Below, one piece after another: positions 27,197-35,784 of a stretch of 64,000 nt of DNA (position 1 is the stretch's first letter; each line of letters starts with the position of its first letter). The position numbers were made by a program, and so were the translations under genes. The notes beneath the pieces were generated by a model. That model did no database searches. It was given only the letters and a program-made list of their open reading frames with translations, and was not told the origin of the DNA. The stretch lies in NCBI RefSeq assembly GCF_900111015.1, contig NZ_FOFS01000004.1, positions 124,001 through 188,000 of the forward strand. The letters are read 5' to 3'. Source of the stretch: Solimonas aquatica (GTDB taxonomy: Bacteria; Pseudomonadota; Gammaproteobacteria; Nevskiales; Nevskiaceae).

Positions 27197-27368
27197 GGCT
27201 GTCCGGGCGGATCGATGCCGGCATTTTACGTGTCGGCGCAGCGAACCGCAGCTAAGGGATTGCCGTGGGGCACTTTTGGCACTCCGGACGGCGGCGGCGC
27301 GGCGCCCGGCGGCTGAACTGTGCGAGTACCATACGGTCTCAAAGCCAAGTCTCTTTTCGGATTCGCCA

Positions 27369-29054
27369 ATGCGCCTGCCTGTCCTTGCCCTCGTTCTCGG
27401 CTCCTGTCTGCTGCTGCCGGGTGGCGGCGCGCTGGCCGCGGCAACGCAGCGCAGCCCGGAGCAGCTGGAGCGCGAGGCCGAGGCGCAGTTTCATGTGGTG
27501 GCCGGCGAGATGGCGGCCGGGCGCAAGCAGCCGGCGCTGGCGGCCCAGGAATTCCTGCAGGCGCTGGAGATCGTCGACAGCGCCGATCTGGCGCGCCGCG
27601 CCACAGCCCTGGCGATTCAGGGCGGCGACCAGGATCTGGCCCTGCAGGCGGCGCGCCGCTGGCTGGCCATCGAGCCCACGGCCATGGACCCGCGCGAGGT
27701 GATTGCGCAGGTCTCGCTGCTGAACAATGACAGCGAGGAAACCCAGGCGCAGGCCAAGGCCATCATCGAAGGCCATGCCGGCGGCGTGGACGATGCCTTC
27801 AAGCTGGTGGCCAGCATTCTCGGCCGCGGCGGCGCCAGCAATGCGAGCACCGCGCTGCAGGTGATGCAGAACCTGGTCGCGCAATATCCCAAGTCGGTGA
27901 GCGCCGCACACGCCATGGCGCTGCTGGCCCTGCGCTTCGGCCAGCTGGACCTCGCCGATCAGGCTTCGAAACAGGCGCTGCTGCTGGCGCCCAAGTCCAA
28001 GGACGAGAAGCTGCTGCGTGTCGGCGTGCTGGTGAAGCAGCAGCAGATCACGCAGGCCGATGCCCTGGTCGAAGAGATGAGCCGCCAGGATGCGCAGAGC
28101 GATGATCTGCGTCTGGCCTACGCCAAGCTGCTGCTCGAATCGACGCAGCGCGAACCCGCGCGCGCGCAGCTCAAGAAGATTCTCGAACACTCGCCCAAGA
28201 ACCAGGACGCACAGTTTGCCCTGGCGGTGATGGCCATCAGCGATCACGACTACGCCTATGCCGAGAAGACCCTGAAGCCGATGCTCGACGGCGAGCGCGG
28301 CCAGGACGCGGCGCTGCAGCTGGGCCGCGCGGCGGAGCTGCAGAATCAGCCGCAGGCGGCCCTGGATTATTACGACCGCGCCACCAGCGGCACGCAGGGC
28401 TTCGAGGCGGCGGTGCGCAAGGCTTCGCTGCTGGCACAGCTGGGCCGCATCGATGAGGCACGCGCGCTGCTGCGCGATCTGCGCGCGCGCTATCCGCAGC
28501 TCTCGGCCCGCTTCACCATCGCCGAGGGCGAGCTGCTGGTGAACAGCAACCGCAGCGACGAAGCCCTGCAGGTGTTCAACGAGGGCATCGATGACAATCC
28601 CGAGAATCTGGACCTGCTCTACGGCCGCTCGCTGGTCTACGAACGCCTGGACAAGATCACCGAGGCGGAAAAGGATTTGCGCGCGGTGATCGCCGCCGAT
28701 CCCGACAACGTGCGCTCGCTCAACGCCCTGGGCTACATGCTCGCCGTGCACACCAAGCGCTACGACGAGGCACAGAAGCTGATCGCGCAGGCGCTCAAGC
28801 TCGATCCGGACGATGCTGCGATCATGGACAGCATGGGCTGGGTGGAATACAAGCGCGGCAACGCCAGGCAGGCCCGCGATTTTCTGCAGCGCGCGTTTGC
28901 CAGCTTCCCCGACCCGGAAGTTGCCGCACATCTGGGTGAGGTCTTGTGGAGCCTGGGCAGCAAGGATCAGGCACGCGAAATCTGGAATCAGGCGCTGCGC
29001 GGCAGCCCGGATCACCCCGTGCTCAAGGAAACCATGCAGCGCCTGCAGCGATGA
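27369..29054 (+). CDS. Periplasmic tetratricopeptide repeat protein upstream of lolB
   Basis: 561 aa with a Sec signal peptide (MRLPVLALVLGSCLLLPGGG, cleavage near ALA-A) and TPR-type helical repeats along most of its length, clearest in the C-terminal third (for example LDLLYGRSLVYERLDKITEAEKDL and DNVRSLNALGYMLAVHTKRY). It is the counterpart of the TPR protein found between hemA and lolB in Pseudomonas and many relatives; its function is not established, though a role in outer-membrane biogenesis is suggested by the lolB coupling. ATG 27369 is preferred because a long upstream frame has no signal. The stop overlaps the lolB start (ATGA). Confidence 0.85.
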   Translation: MRLPVLALVLGSCLLLPGGGALAAATQRSPEQLEREAEAQFHVVAGEMAAGRKQPALAAQEFLQALEIVDSADLARRATALAIQGGDQDLALQAARRWLAIEPTAMDPREVIAQVSLLNNDSEETQAQAKAIIEGHAGGVDDAFKLVASILGRGGASNASTALQVMQNLVAQYPKSVSAAHAMALLALRFGQLDLADQASKQALLLAPKSKDEKLLRVGVLVKQQQITQADALVEEMSRQDAQSDDLRLAYAKLLLESTQREPARAQLKKILEHSPKNQDAQFALAVMAISDHDYAYAEKTLKPMLDGERGQDAALQLGRAAELQNQPQAALDYYDRATSGTQGFEAAVRKASLLAQLGRIDEARALLRDLRARYPQLSARFTIAEGELLVNSNRSDEALQVFNEGIDDNPENLDLLYGRSLVYERLDKITEAEKDLRAVIAADPDNVRSLNALGYMLAVHTKRYDEAQKLIAQALKLDPDDAAIMDSMGWVEYKRGNARQARDFLQRAFASFPDPEVAAHLGEVLWSLGSKDQAREIWNQALRGSPDHPVLKETMQRLQR

Positions 29055-29683
29055 AGCCACTGCTGCGCGCGGCGGCGCTGGCCCTCGGCCTGGGCCTGGG
29101 CGGCTGCGCCAGTCTTGCGCCGCAGCCCTCGGCGCCCGGTGAAGACGCCGGCGCGCGCGCCGCCTGGCTGGCGCATCGCGATGCGCTGTCGGGCATCAGC
29201 GCCTTCACGCTCGACGGTCGCGCCGCCAACAGCCTGGGCGTGAAAGCCGATCTGCACTGGCAGCAATACGCCGATGGCCACTTCGAGGTGCGCATCGCCG
29301 GTCCTCTGGGCAGCGGCGCCACCGCACTGTCCGGCACCGCGCAGCGCGTGCTGATCCGCAGCGCGCAGGGCGAGGAACTCAGCGACGATCCGGAAGCCTG
29401 GCTGCAGGCGCACGCCGGCTGGAGTCTGCCGCTGCGCGGTCTGCGCTGGTGGGCGCTGGGCCTGCCGGCACCGGATGCGCCGGCACAGACCCAGCTCGAT
29501 GCGCAGGGACGCCTGGCGATACTGCAGCAGCAGGGCTGGACCCTCTCCTATAACGAGTACACTGAGGTCGATGGCCTGGCCTTGCCGCGGCGGCTGGAAG
29601 CCAGTAACACCCAGCTGCGCGTCAAATTGTTGATCGACCGCTGGCAGGACGTTCTAAAATCCGCGCCCGCCGACGGCCATTGA
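29051..29683 (+). CDS. lolB: Outer-membrane lipoprotein insertion receptor LolB
   Basis: Accepts lipoproteins from LolA and inserts them in the outer membrane, 210 aa. The lipobox LGGC-A at residues 16-20 follows a hydrophobic signal; the residue after Cys is Ala, not Asp, consistent with outer-membrane sorting. The mature part has the half-barrel features FTLDGRAANSLGVKADLHW and a conserved GWSLPLRGLRWWALG segment. It overlaps the TPR gene and precedes ispE by 31 bases. Confidence 0.92.
   Translation: MKPLLRAAALALGLGLGGCASLAPQPSAPGEDAGARAAWLAHRDALSGISAFTLDGRAANSLGVKADLHWQQYADGHFEVRIAGPLGSGATALSGTAQRVLIRSAQGEELSDDPEAWLQAHAGWSLPLRGLRWWALGLPAPDAPAQTQLDAQGRLAILQQQGWTLSYNEYTEVDGLALPRRLEASNTQLRVKLLIDRWQDVLKSAPADGH
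29630..29660 (+). promoter_or_regulatory. Candidate internal promoter for ispE
   Basis: TTGATC (29630-29635), a 19-base spacer and TAAAAT (29655-29660) followed by CCGCGCCCGCC lie at the 3' end of lolB, about 55 bases upstream of ispE. The -10/discriminator matches the shared pattern in this window; the -35 is weak. Confidence 0.5.
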
Positions 29684-29714
29684 TGGGCCCTCGTCCCTGA
29701 TCAAGCCAAACGCG

Positions 29715-30596
29715 ATGCTAGAAGCCCGACCCGTTGTGCTGTCGAGCCCGCTGTCCAGGGGATTCCCCTGGCCCGCGCCGGCCAAACTCAATCTGTTTTT
29801 GCATGTCACCGGACGCCGTGCCAACGGCTACCACGAGCTGCAGACCCTGTTCCAGTTCGTCGATGTGGGCGACAGCCTGCACATCACGCCGCGCGGTGAT
29901 CAGGAGCTCAAGCTCAGCGGCGCGCCGGCCGATCTCGCCGGCGAAGACAATCTGATTCTGCGCGCGGCGCGGCTGCTGCGGCAGGCTTCCGGCGTGCCCC
30001 TGGGCGCGGAGATTCATCTGCGCAAGCAGATTCCGGTGGGCGGCGGCCTGGGCGGCGGCTCCAGCGACGCGGCCACCACGCTGGTGGCGCTCAATCGCCT
30101 GTGGAACCTGGGCTTCCCGCTGCACGAGCTGGCGGAACTGGGCCTGCAGCTGGGCGCCGATGTGCCGGTGTTCGTGCGCGGTCAGGCGGCCTGGGCGGAA
30201 AGCCTGGGCGAGCGGCTGACGCCGGTGGACATCGAGCAGCCCTGGTATCTGATCCTCACCCCGCCGGTGCAGGTATCCACCGCGGAAATCTTCGGCGCGC
30301 CCGAGCTGCGCCGCGATCATCCGCGCGTGCAGCTGGCCGATTACCTGGCGGGGCGCTGCGACAACGACTGCACGCCGGTGACGCTGGCGCGCTATCCCCT
30401 GGTGGGCGAAGCGCTGAGCTGGCTGAACCAGCATGCCCCCGCGCGCATGTCCGGCACCGGCGCCTCGGTGTTCGCAGCCTTTGCCAACGAGGCGGCGGCG
30501 CATCGCATCGCGCGCCAGGTGCCGCGCAGCTGGCACAGCATCGTGGCGCGCGGCTGCAATCGCTCGCCGCTGCTGGAAGTCATTGACCGTTCCTGA
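29715..30596 (+). CDS. ispE: 4-diphosphocytidyl-2-C-methyl-D-erythritol kinase
   Basis: GHMP kinase of the MEP isoprenoid pathway, 293 aa. The N-terminal PAPAKLNLFLHVTGRRANGY motif with its conserved Lys/Asn, and the ATP loop PVGGGLGGGSSDAATTL, are diagnostic; ARMSGTGASVFAAF is the C-terminal GHMP motif. ATG 29715 gives about 20 residues before the PAPAKLNL motif, slightly longer than E. coli. It precedes tRNA-Gln and prs as in other gammaproteobacteria. Confidence 0.96.
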   Translation: MLEARPVVLSSPLSRGFPWPAPAKLNLFLHVTGRRANGYHELQTLFQFVDVGDSLHITPRGDQELKLSGAPADLAGEDNLILRAARLLRQASGVPLGAEIHLRKQIPVGGGLGGGSSDAATTLVALNRLWNLGFPLHELAELGLQLGADVPVFVRGQAAWAESLGERLTPVDIEQPWYLILTPPVQVSTAEIFGAPELRRDHPRVQLADYLAGRCDNDCTPVTLARYPLVGEALSWLNQHAPARMSGTGASVFAAFANEAAAHRIARQVPRSWHSIVARGCNRSPLLEVIDRS

Positions 30597-30643
30597 CAGC
30601 GCAAAAGGTCCGGCGGGCGTCGCGGCGGCGAAAAAGCTTCCGA

Positions 30644-30649
30644 TATAAT
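30644..30649 (+). promoter_or_regulatory. -10 box of the tRNA-Gln (prs) promoter
   Basis: Perfect TATAAT followed directly by GCGCGCCCCC, 29 bases before the tRNA-Gln gene. No good -35 is visible at standard spacing. The GC-rich discriminator is the pattern shared with rpsT, tRNA-Met and rplY here. Confidence 0.7.
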
Positions 30650-30678
30650 GCGCGCCCCCTGATTCGTCAGGGCGCTAC

Positions 30679-30753
30679 TGGGGCGTCGCCAAGTGGTAAG
30701 GCAGCGGGTTTTGATCCCGCCATTCGGTGGTTCGAGTCCATCCGCCCCAGCCA
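30679..30753 (+). tRNA. tRNA-Gln (anticodon TTG)
   Basis: 75-base cloverleaf: acceptor TGGGGCG/CGCCCCA, D arm with AAGTGGTAAGGC, anticodon stem GCGGG-TTTTGAT-CCCGC giving TTG, T arm GGTTCGAGTCC, discriminator G and encoded CCA. Position between ispE and prs is conserved in Pseudomonas and relatives. Confidence 0.97.
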
Positions 30754-30823
30754 TATCCCTGCGGCAGCCGCGCATCGCTGCCGCTGATTGACACACGTCG
30801 CATTCATCATCGCAGGCCAACGC

Positions 30824-31777
30824 ATGGTTGATTCCAAGCTGATGCTGTTCTCGGGCAATGCCAACCCGAAGCTGTCCCAGGACATCGCCGGCTATCTCAA
30901 GACCTCGCTGGGCCAGGCGATGGTCGCCAAGTTCTCCGATGGTGAAATCCAGATCGAGATCCTGGAAAACGTGCGCGGCAAGGACGTGTTCGTGGTGCAG
31001 CCCACCTGCACGCCGACCAATGACAGCATCATGGAACTGCTGATGCTGCTGGACGCGCTCAAGCGCTCCTCGGCCGGTCGCGTCACCGCGGTGATCCCCT
31101 ACTTCGGCTACGCCCGCCAGGACCGCCGCCCGCGCAGCGCGCGCGTGCCGATCTCGGCCAAGGTGGTCGCCGACATGATCGGCGAATGCGGCGCCGACCG
31201 CGTGCTCACCGTCGATCTGCACGCCGACCAGATCCAGGGCTTCTTCGACATCCCGGTGGACAATGTCTACGCCAGCCCGGTGCTGCTGGGCGAGATCTGG
31301 CGCCAGAAGTACGAGAACCTGATCGTGGTGGCACCGGACGTGGGCGGTGTGGTGCGCGCCCGCGCGGTGGCCAAGCGCCTGGACGATGCGGAACTGGCGA
31401 TCATCGACAAGCGCCGTCCCAAGCCCAATGAATCGCGGGTGATGAACATCATCGGCGATGTCGAAGGCCGCACCTGCGTGCTGGTCGATGACCTCGTGGA
31501 CACCGCCGGCACCCTGTGCAAGGCTGCGGCCGCGCTCAAGGAAGAAGGCGCGATCAAGGTGGTGGCCTACGTCACCCACGCCGTGCTCTCGGGCCCGGCG
31601 ATCACGAACATCAGCAACTCGGTGCTGGACGAACTCGTGGTCACCGACAGCATCCCGCTGACCGCTGCCGCCCGCGCCTGCCCGAAAATCCGGCAGCTCT
31701 CGATCGGCAGCCTGCTGGCCGAAACCATCCGCCGCATCTCGGCGGAGGAATCGGTCAGCTCGCTGTATCTGGATTAA
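30824..31777 (+). CDS. prs: Ribose-phosphate pyrophosphokinase
   Basis: Makes PRPP from ribose-5-phosphate and ATP for nucleotide, His and Trp synthesis, 317 aa. Signatures: [18 protein letters not shown]-terminus, [10 protein letters not shown], the flexible catalytic loop [20 protein letters not shown], and the PRPP-binding [14 protein letters not shown] start at ATG 30824 ([12 protein letters not shown]) by comparison with the family; an upstream in-frame TTG at 30788 adds a poor extension. Its stop overlaps the stop of the convergent membrane protein gene by 4 bases. Confidence 0.97.
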   Translation: MVDSKLMLFSGNANPKLSQDIAGYLKTSLGQAMVAKFSDGEIQIEILENVRGKDVFVVQPTCTPTNDSIMELLMLLDALKRSSAGRVTAVIPYFGYARQDRRPRSARVPISAKVVADMIGECGADRVLTVDLHADQIQGFFDIPVDNVYASPVLLGEIWRQKYENLIVVAPDVGGVVRARAVAKRLDDAELAIIDKRRPKPNESRVMNIIGDVEGRTCVLVDDLVDTAGTLCKAAAALKEEGAIKVVAYVTHAVLSGPAITNISNSVLDELVVTDSIPLTAAARACPKIRQLSIGSLLAETIRRISAEESVSSLYLD

Positions 31778-32214
31778 GCGAGCCCCCGCGCGGCGCCGAG
31801 CAGCAGCACGCCGGCGCCACCGATCTCGGCGGCCGTCAGCGCCGCCATGAAGGCCCGCATCAGGCCCGGCGACAATTCGCCGCTGCCCAGGCGATGCGGC
31901 CGGCGCAGCTGATTGTCGGTGTCCTGCAGCAGGCCATGCAGCACATAGGCGGCAATCGCCGCCACGTAGAAGATCAGGTTCGCCGCCACCGCCGCCAGAT
32001 TCACGGCATTGCTGAACACGCTGCGCTGCGCCAGCGCCCAGAGCACCAGGGCCGCGAAGCTGTACATCAGCGAAGCGCGGTGCGCGATGTCCACGTACAC
32101 CGGCGCCTGCACCGTGGGACTGGCCATCATCCGGCGGTATTTCCAGCGGCCGGTGAGCATGCCCACCAACAGCAGGGCGCCCGAGGACAACAGCGCCAAA
32201 TCGGCGGCGAGCAT
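31774..32214 (-). CDS. Small polytopic membrane protein of unknown function
   Basis: 146 aa with about four hydrophobic segments (residues ~3-20, 48-66, 70-92 and 118-142) and a conserved-looking [20 protein letters not shown] stretch after the first. ATG 32214 is preceded by a very strong ribosome site (AGGAGG), which decides the start over a longer frame. I do not recognise the family. It is convergent with prs (4-base overlap of stops, TTAA) and divergent from rplY. Composition matches its neighbours. Confidence 0.75.
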   Translation of the reverse strand: MLAADLALLSSGALLLVGMLTGRWKYRRMMASPTVQAPVYVDIAHRASLMYSFAALVLWALAQRSVFSNAVNLAAVAANLIFYVAAIAAYVLHGLLQDTDNQLRRPHRLGSGELSPGLMRAFMAALTAAEIGGAGVLLLGAARGLA

Positions 32215-32313
32215 GGCATTCCTCCTTTTCCTGGTCTGATGGGTGCACATCTTCCCGCAGCCGGGACCCGGACGCAGCAGCGCTCGTAACTCGGCATTTT
32301 CGTGGAACTTCTG

Positions 32314-32319
32314 TACAAT
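32314..32319 (+). promoter_or_regulatory. -10 box of the rplY promoter
   Basis: TACAAT followed by CCGCGCCCCC, about 65 bases before the rplY start. No strong -35 is seen. It fits the shared -10 plus CGCGCCC discriminator pattern. Confidence 0.65.
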
Positions 32320-32384
32320 CCGCGCCCCCATTGCCTGGTCGCGGGCAGGGGTTTTCGTTTTTTTATCCGGTTCTGGAGTCTTTC

Positions 32385-33062
32385 ATGAAAGAGAATTTTG
32401 TCGTCAACGCCGAAGCGCGCGCTGACCAGGGCAAGGGTGCGAGCCGCCGCCTGCGTCGCGAGGGCAAGCTGCCGGCGGTCATCTACGGTGGCCGCGATGC
32501 GCCGGTGTCGGTTTCACTGTCCAGCAACGAGTTCCACAAGCATCTGAAGATCGAAGCCTTCTACTCGCATCTTCTGACCCTGACCCTGGACGGCGCCTCG
32601 CAGCAGGTGGTGCTCAAGGATCTGCAGCGTCATCCGGTGAGCGGCTACGCCATCCACGCCGACTTCCAGCGCGTGCTGGCCGACCAGCTGCTGCGCATGC
32701 ACGTGCCCCTGCACTTCAAGGGCGCGGAAATCGCCCCGGGCGTGAAAACCGGCGGCGGCATCGTCGAGCATCAGCTCAACCAGGTGGAAGTCGAGTGCCT
32801 GCCCAAGGACCTGCCCGAGTTCATCGAGGTGGATCTGTCCGGCCTGAACGTCAACGAGTCGGTGCATCTGTCGCAGCTGCCGCTTGGCGAAGGCGTGAGC
32901 CTGGTGCAGCTCAAGCACGGCAACGACCAGTCCGTGGCCTCCGTGCATCTGCCGCGCGCTGCCGTTGAAGAAGAAACGCCGGCGCCTGCGGAAGGCGCGG
33001 CGCCCGCAGCTGCGGCAGCGGCTCCGGCCGCCGCTGCCAAGAAGGACGAGAAGAAGAAGTAA
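32385..33062 (+). CDS. rplY: 50S ribosomal protein L25 (Ctc form)
   Basis: 5S rRNA-binding protein, 225 aa, the long two-domain Ctc form common in Pseudomonas rather than the 94 aa E. coli form. The N-terminal domain contains RLRREGKLPAVIYGG; the C-terminal TL5 domain (about 95-185) is followed by an Ala-rich, Lys-ending low-complexity tail. ATG 32385 follows CTGGAG. A terminator lies between it and pth. Confidence 0.96.
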   Translation: MKENFVVNAEARADQGKGASRRLRREGKLPAVIYGGRDAPVSVSLSSNEFHKHLKIEAFYSHLLTLTLDGASQQVVLKDLQRHPVSGYAIHADFQRVLADQLLRMHVPLHFKGAEIAPGVKTGGGIVEHQLNQVEVECLPKDLPEFIEVDLSGLNVNESVHLSQLPLGEGVSLVQLKHGNDQSVASVHLPRAAVEEETPAPAEGAAPAAAAAAPAAAAKKDEKKK

Positions 33063-33107
33063 GCGTCCGCCGCTGTCCGCCAGCACTGCGCGGACTCGCG
33101 ACACGCC

Positions 33108-33147
33108 AGACCGCTCGCCCTGTCCAGGTCGAGCGGTCTTTTTCTTT
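33108..33147 (+). terminator. Intrinsic terminator between rplY and pth
   Basis: AGACCGCTCG (33108-33117) pairs with CGAGCGGTCT (33130-33139), followed by TTTTTCTTT. It ends only 12 bases before the pth start, so pth is either expressed by read-through or the hairpin attenuates it. Confidence 0.8.
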
Positions 33148-33158
33148 GAACCGGCACC

Positions 33159-33755
33159 ATGAGCGCATCGACTCTTCACGCTATCGTCGGCCTGGGCAAT
33201 CCCGGCGGCGAATACGAGAAAACCCGCCACAACGCGGGCTTCTGGTTTGTGGATCGCCTGGCCGAAGCGGCGGGCAGCAGCCTGCGCACGGAAGCCAAGT
33301 TTCATGGCCAGACCGCGCGCATCAAGCTGGGCGGCCACGAAGTGCTGCTGCTCAAGCCGGGCACCTTCATGAACCGCAGCGGTCAGGCGGTGCAGGCCCT
33401 GGCGCAGTTCTACAAGCTGCCGCCCGAGGCGATTCTGGTGGCGCACGATGAGCTGGATCTGCCGGCCGGGGCGATGCGCCTGAAGCTGGGCGGCGGTCAC
33501 GGCGGGCACAACGGCCTGCGCGATGTGCACAAGGTGCTGGGCGATCAGTACCGCCGGCTGCGTATCGGTATCGGCCATCCCGGCGACAAGAATCTGGTGC
33601 TGGGCTATGTGCTGGGCCGGCCCAGCCGCGAGGACGAAAGCGCGATTGCGCAAGGCCTGACGCAGGCACAATCGGCGGTGGAAACCTGGCTGCGGCAAGG
33701 CTGGGAGCGCGCCATGCATCAGCTGCACAGCGAGACCAAGGCCGCCAAGCCCTGA
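33159..33755 (+). CDS. pth: Peptidyl-tRNA hydrolase
   Basis: Recycles peptidyl-tRNAs released prematurely from ribosomes, 198 aa. Family signatures: IVGLGNPGGEYEKTRHNAGF with the catalytic His, PGTFMNRSGQAV, VAHDELDLPAG and GGGHGGHNGLRDV. It lies between rplY and ychF as in most gammaproteobacteria. The ATG at 33159 gives a few extra residues before the conserved start. Confidence 0.97.
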   Translation: MSASTLHAIVGLGNPGGEYEKTRHNAGFWFVDRLAEAAGSSLRTEAKFHGQTARIKLGGHEVLLLKPGTFMNRSGQAVQALAQFYKLPPEAILVAHDELDLPAGAMRLKLGGGHGGHNGLRDVHKVLGDQYRRLRIGIGHPGDKNLVLGYVLGRPSREDESAIAQGLTQAQSAVETWLRQGWERAMHQLHSETKAAKP

Positions 33756-33785
33756 GCCCTCGCCTCACTTCAAGGATTTTTCGAT

Positions 33786-34880
33786 ATGGGTATCAAATGC
33801 GGCATCGTCGGCCTGCCCAACGTGGGCAAATCGACGCTCTTCAACGCGCTGACCAAGGCGCAGATCGCGGCGGAAAACTACCCCTTCTGCACCATCGATC
33901 CCAATGTCGGCATCGTGCCGGTGCCGGACCCGCGCATGGATGCACTGGCGGTGTTCGTCAAACCGCAGCGCCTGGTGCCGACCACGGTGGAGTTCGTGGA
34001 CATCGCCGGCCTGGTCGCCGGCGCCTCGCAGGGTGAAGGTCTGGGCAACCAGTTCCTGGGCCACATCCGCGAGACCGATGCCATCGCCCATGTCACGCGC
34101 TGCTTCGACAACCCGGACGTGATTCACGTCTCCGGCAGCCCCGATCCGATCCGCGACGCCGAGGTGATCAACACCGAGCTGGCGCTGGCCGATCTGGACA
34201 GCGTGGCCAAGGCCTGCGAGCGCGCCGCACGCGCCGCCAAGACCGGCGCCAAGGATGCAATTGCCAAGCATGAGCTGCTCAAGCGCGTGCAGGCCCATCT
34301 GGACGGCGGCCAGCCGGCGCGCACCCTGACGCTGGATGTCGAGGAAAAGGCGCAGCTGCGCGATCTGCATCTGATCACCGCCAAGCCCATGCTCTACGTC
34401 GCCAACGTCGACGAGGCGGGCCTGAAGAACGGCAACGAATACCTGAAGCGCCTGCAGGCGCATGCCGACAAGGAAGGCGCGCAGCTGGTGGCGGTGTGCG
34501 CGGCCATCGAAGCCGAGATCGCGCTGCTGGACGATGCCGACAAGGCCGACTTCCTCAAGGACCTGGGCCTGGAAGAGCCGGGCCTGAACCGCGTGATCCG
34601 CGCCGCCTACGCGCTGCTGGGCCTGCAGACCTATTTCACCGCCGGCGTGCAGGAAGTGCGCGCCTGGACCGTGAAGGTGGGGGCCACTGCGCCGCAGGCC
34701 GCCGGCGTGATTCACACCGACTTCGAGAAAGGCTTCATCCGCGCCGAAGTCATCGCCTATGACGACTTCATCCGCTGCAAGGGCGAGGCCGGCGCCAAGG
34801 AGGCCGGCAAGTGGCGCCTGGAAGGCAAGGAGTACATCGTGCAGGAAGGCGATGTGATGCACTTCCGCTTCAACGTCTGA
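33786..34880 (+). CDS. ychF: Redox-regulated ATPase YchF
   Basis: OLA1/YchF P-loop protein that hydrolyses ATP rather than GTP and binds ribosomes, 364 aa. P-loop [16 protein letters not shown]4-position NVDE ([10 protein letters not shown]) rather than NKxD, as in the family; C-terminal TGS domain ending [13 protein letters not shown] 33786 follows GGATTTTTCGAT. It directly follows pth. Confidence 0.97.
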   Translation: MGIKCGIVGLPNVGKSTLFNALTKAQIAAENYPFCTIDPNVGIVPVPDPRMDALAVFVKPQRLVPTTVEFVDIAGLVAGASQGEGLGNQFLGHIRETDAIAHVTRCFDNPDVIHVSGSPDPIRDAEVINTELALADLDSVAKACERAARAAKTGAKDAIAKHELLKRVQAHLDGGQPARTLTLDVEEKAQLRDLHLITAKPMLYVANVDEAGLKNGNEYLKRLQAHADKEGAQLVAVCAAIEAEIALLDDADKADFLKDLGLEEPGLNRVIRAAYALLGLQTYFTAGVQEVRAWTVKVGATAPQAAGVIHTDFEKGFIRAEVIAYDDFIRCKGEAGAKEAGKWRLEGKEYIVQEGDVMHFRFNV

Positions 34881-34928
34881 GGCCTCGCACTTAATGCCGA
34901 CGCAAGCCAGCTCGGCTAGGCTTGGCGG

Positions 34929-35687
34929 ATGACCGAAAAAAAAGCCGCCTCGCACCCGACTTCGCGCCGCCTTCCGGGCGGCGTTTTGCTGCTCGCGCTC
35001 TGCCCGCTGGCGCAGGCCGGCCCGCCGTTTCGCACCGATGATCCGGAGCCGGTGGACGATGGTCATATCGAGGCCTATCTGTTCACGGAAGCCACGCATG
35101 TGCGCGACAACACCGACGGCACTTTGCTGGGTGCGGAGCTGAACTACGGCGCCGCGCCCGATCTGCAGCTGAGCATCACCCTGCCCCTGGCCTTCGATCT
35201 CAGCGACGACCCGCAGTGGCACACGCGCTACGGCGCCACCGAACTGGGCGCGAAGTATCGCTTCGTGCACGAGCAGGAAGACGGCTGGTTGCCGCAGATC
35301 AGCTTTTATCCGGCGGTGGAGATTCCGCAGAACGATCAGGGTCCGGCCTCCACGTTCCTGCCGCTATGGGCGCAGAAGAGCATCGGCCGCTGCGATGTGT
35401 TCGGTGGCGGCGGCTATCGCATCAATCCGGGTCGCGACCGGCGCAACAACCAGTTCTTCGGCATCGGCACCCTGTGCGCGGTGACGCCCACGCTGGGCCT
35501 GGGCACCGAGCTGTACACGGAGACGCCCGACAGTCACGAAGGCAAGACCGGCACGGGCATGAGCCTTGCTCTGCATCAGGACTTCAGCGAGCGCTGGCAT
35601 CTGGTAGCATCGCTGGGCCGTGGCCTGCGAAATGCAGGCGATACCAACCTGGTTTCCTACTATGTAGGCTTGGAGTGGACGCGCTGA
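34929..35687 (+). CDS. Putative outer-membrane beta-barrel protein
   Basis: 252 aa with an N-terminal signal (hydrophobic VLLLALCPLAQAG, cleavage near residue 36 after a polar, Lys-containing stretch) and a mature part of alternating short beta-type stretches rich in Gly/Tyr/aromatic residues, for example YGATELGAKYRFVHEQE and VSYYVGLEW at the end, typical of barrel-type exported proteins such as MetA/phenol-degradation-like transporters. No catalytic motif seen. Monocistronic between ychF and the fatty acid cyclopropane synthase. The role in uptake of hydrophobic compounds is an inference. Confidence 0.65.
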   Translation: MTEKKAASHPTSRRLPGGVLLLALCPLAQAGPPFRTDDPEPVDDGHIEAYLFTEATHVRDNTDGTLLGAELNYGAAPDLQLSITLPLAFDLSDDPQWHTRYGATELGAKYRFVHEQEDGWLPQISFYPAVEIPQNDQGPASTFLPLWAQKSIGRCDVFGGGGYRINPGRDRRNNQFFGIGTLCAVTPTLGLGTELYTETPDSHEGKTGTGMSLALHQDFSERWHLVASLGRGLRNAGDTNLVSYYVGLEWTR

Positions 35688-35784
35688 AACACGGCGCGGT
35701 GCGGCAAGCGCTTCACCATCATTAGATCGACCTCGACAGGGAGCTGGAACGTCAGCGCAAGCAAGCTTGCGCGAGGAGGTTCGT